Source: Paenibacillus silvae
GTDB lineage: Bacteria > Bacillota > Bacilli > Paenibacillales > Paenibacillaceae
NCBI RefSeq assembly: GCF_014639235.1
Contig: NZ_BMFU01000026.1
Location: 1 to 28,971 of the forward strand
Reading direction: 5' to 3'
DNA: 28,971 nucleotides
Of the stretch, positions 28,874 to 28,971 are shown in pieces. The notes under the pieces were generated by a model that had not been told where the DNA came from, made no database searches, and worked only from the letters and a program-made list of their open reading frames with translations. Each line of letters opens with the position of its first letter. Within the stretch, counting starts at the first letter, position 1. The position numbers and the translations under genes were made by a program.

Positions 28874-28971
28874 GCGTGCCCAGCTAAGCACGCATCTTCT
28901 AGCCGGTGAAAGTCCGGTCGCAGGAGGGGCCAAGCCCCTGCGTAGCTAGGATACTTGCGTATGGCGAAATC
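28874..28971 (+). mobile_element. probable 5' end of a group II intron, cut by the window edge
   Basis: The sequence begins GTGCCCAGC, with GTGC (28876-28879) pairing with GCAC (28888-28891). A three-way junction follows: CTAGC (28899-28903) with GCTAG (28945-28949), CCGG-TGAAAGT-CCGG (28903-28917) and a CGCA/GGGGC hairpin (28919-28942). The GUGYN-type 5' end and CCGGTGAAAGTCCGG element are typical of bacterial group II intron domain I. The reverse transcriptase would lie beyond the window. A cobalamin-type riboswitch was considered less likely. Confidence 0.55.

Noticed and set aside
28899..28949. Cobalamin-type riboswitch, because of the CCGGTGAAAGTCCGG stretch
   Set aside because: The AGCCAGGAGACC-type core box and the downstream B12 gene context are not visible before the window ends; the GTGCC 5' end and junction fit a group II intron better.

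Overview
The window looks like a chromosomal segment of a Paenibacillus-type Firmicute. This rests on the 5S rRNA 3' end at the left edge, strong AGGAGG-type ribosome binding sites, sigma-A and SigW-like promoters, an ecsA-ecsB pair of Bacillales length, and dispersed intergenic repeats of a kind common in that genus. No species is claimed. About 26 protein genes are supported, mostly regulator plus redox enzyme or regulator plus transporter pairs, so the segment reads as a stress, detoxification and efflux region.

Layout. 1-141: 3' end of a 5S rRNA gene and its terminator. 263-674 (-): a small secreted-type protein whose signal peptide is out of frame with its start. 1189-3189: ECF sigma factor overlapping a membrane anti-sigma-like partner. 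3298-7193: a redox and electrophile-response block with a nitroreductase, a MarR regulator, an NQO-type flavodoxin-fold oxidoreductase, an ArsR-type regulator and a luciferase-like flavin oxidoreductase. 7352-8683: AI-2E-family membrane protein behind a SigW-type promoter. 8814-11850: divergent zinc/cadmium sensor and ZntA/CadA-type P-type ATPase with a very His-rich loop. 11848-12010: a MITE-like element inserted at the ATPase stop codon. 12117-14655: SdpI-family protein, then a MerR regulator and MFS pump resembling yfmP-yfmO. 14885-15307: universal stress protein. 15308-16239: gene-free and rich in repeats, including a palindrome, a C-poor tract, a lone MITE end and a 201-bp inverted-repeat element. 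16240-17664: aldehyde dehydrogenase. 18218-18985: MerR/TipAS regulator. 19172-20145: free methionine-R-sulfoxide reductase (-) and a small unknown protein (+). 20321-22676: GNAT acetyltransferase and a 14-TM efflux pump with a structured leader. 22783-25722: small membrane protein, MhqR-like MarR regulator (-) and a divergent EntS-like MFS exporter with a possible Fur box. 26043-28048: ecsA-ecsB. 28312-28707: unknown acidic protein. 28874-28971: probable 5' end of a group II intron cut by the window edge.

The most interesting signals are non-coding. A structured leader element occurs twice, before two unrelated detoxification genes (4736-4860 and 20945-21095). Two regulator genes have near-consensus promoters placed so that the start codon would be the first transcribed triplet, predicting leaderless mRNAs. 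One dyad, CATAGA-N2-TCTATG, sits in both the marR promoter and the promoter before the neighbouring oxidoreductase. Two exact SigW-type promoters precede membrane-protein genes, one of them embedded in a terminator. I see no defence island, prophage, CRISPR array or biosynthetic cluster. All functions are assigned by reading motifs; no database search was possible.
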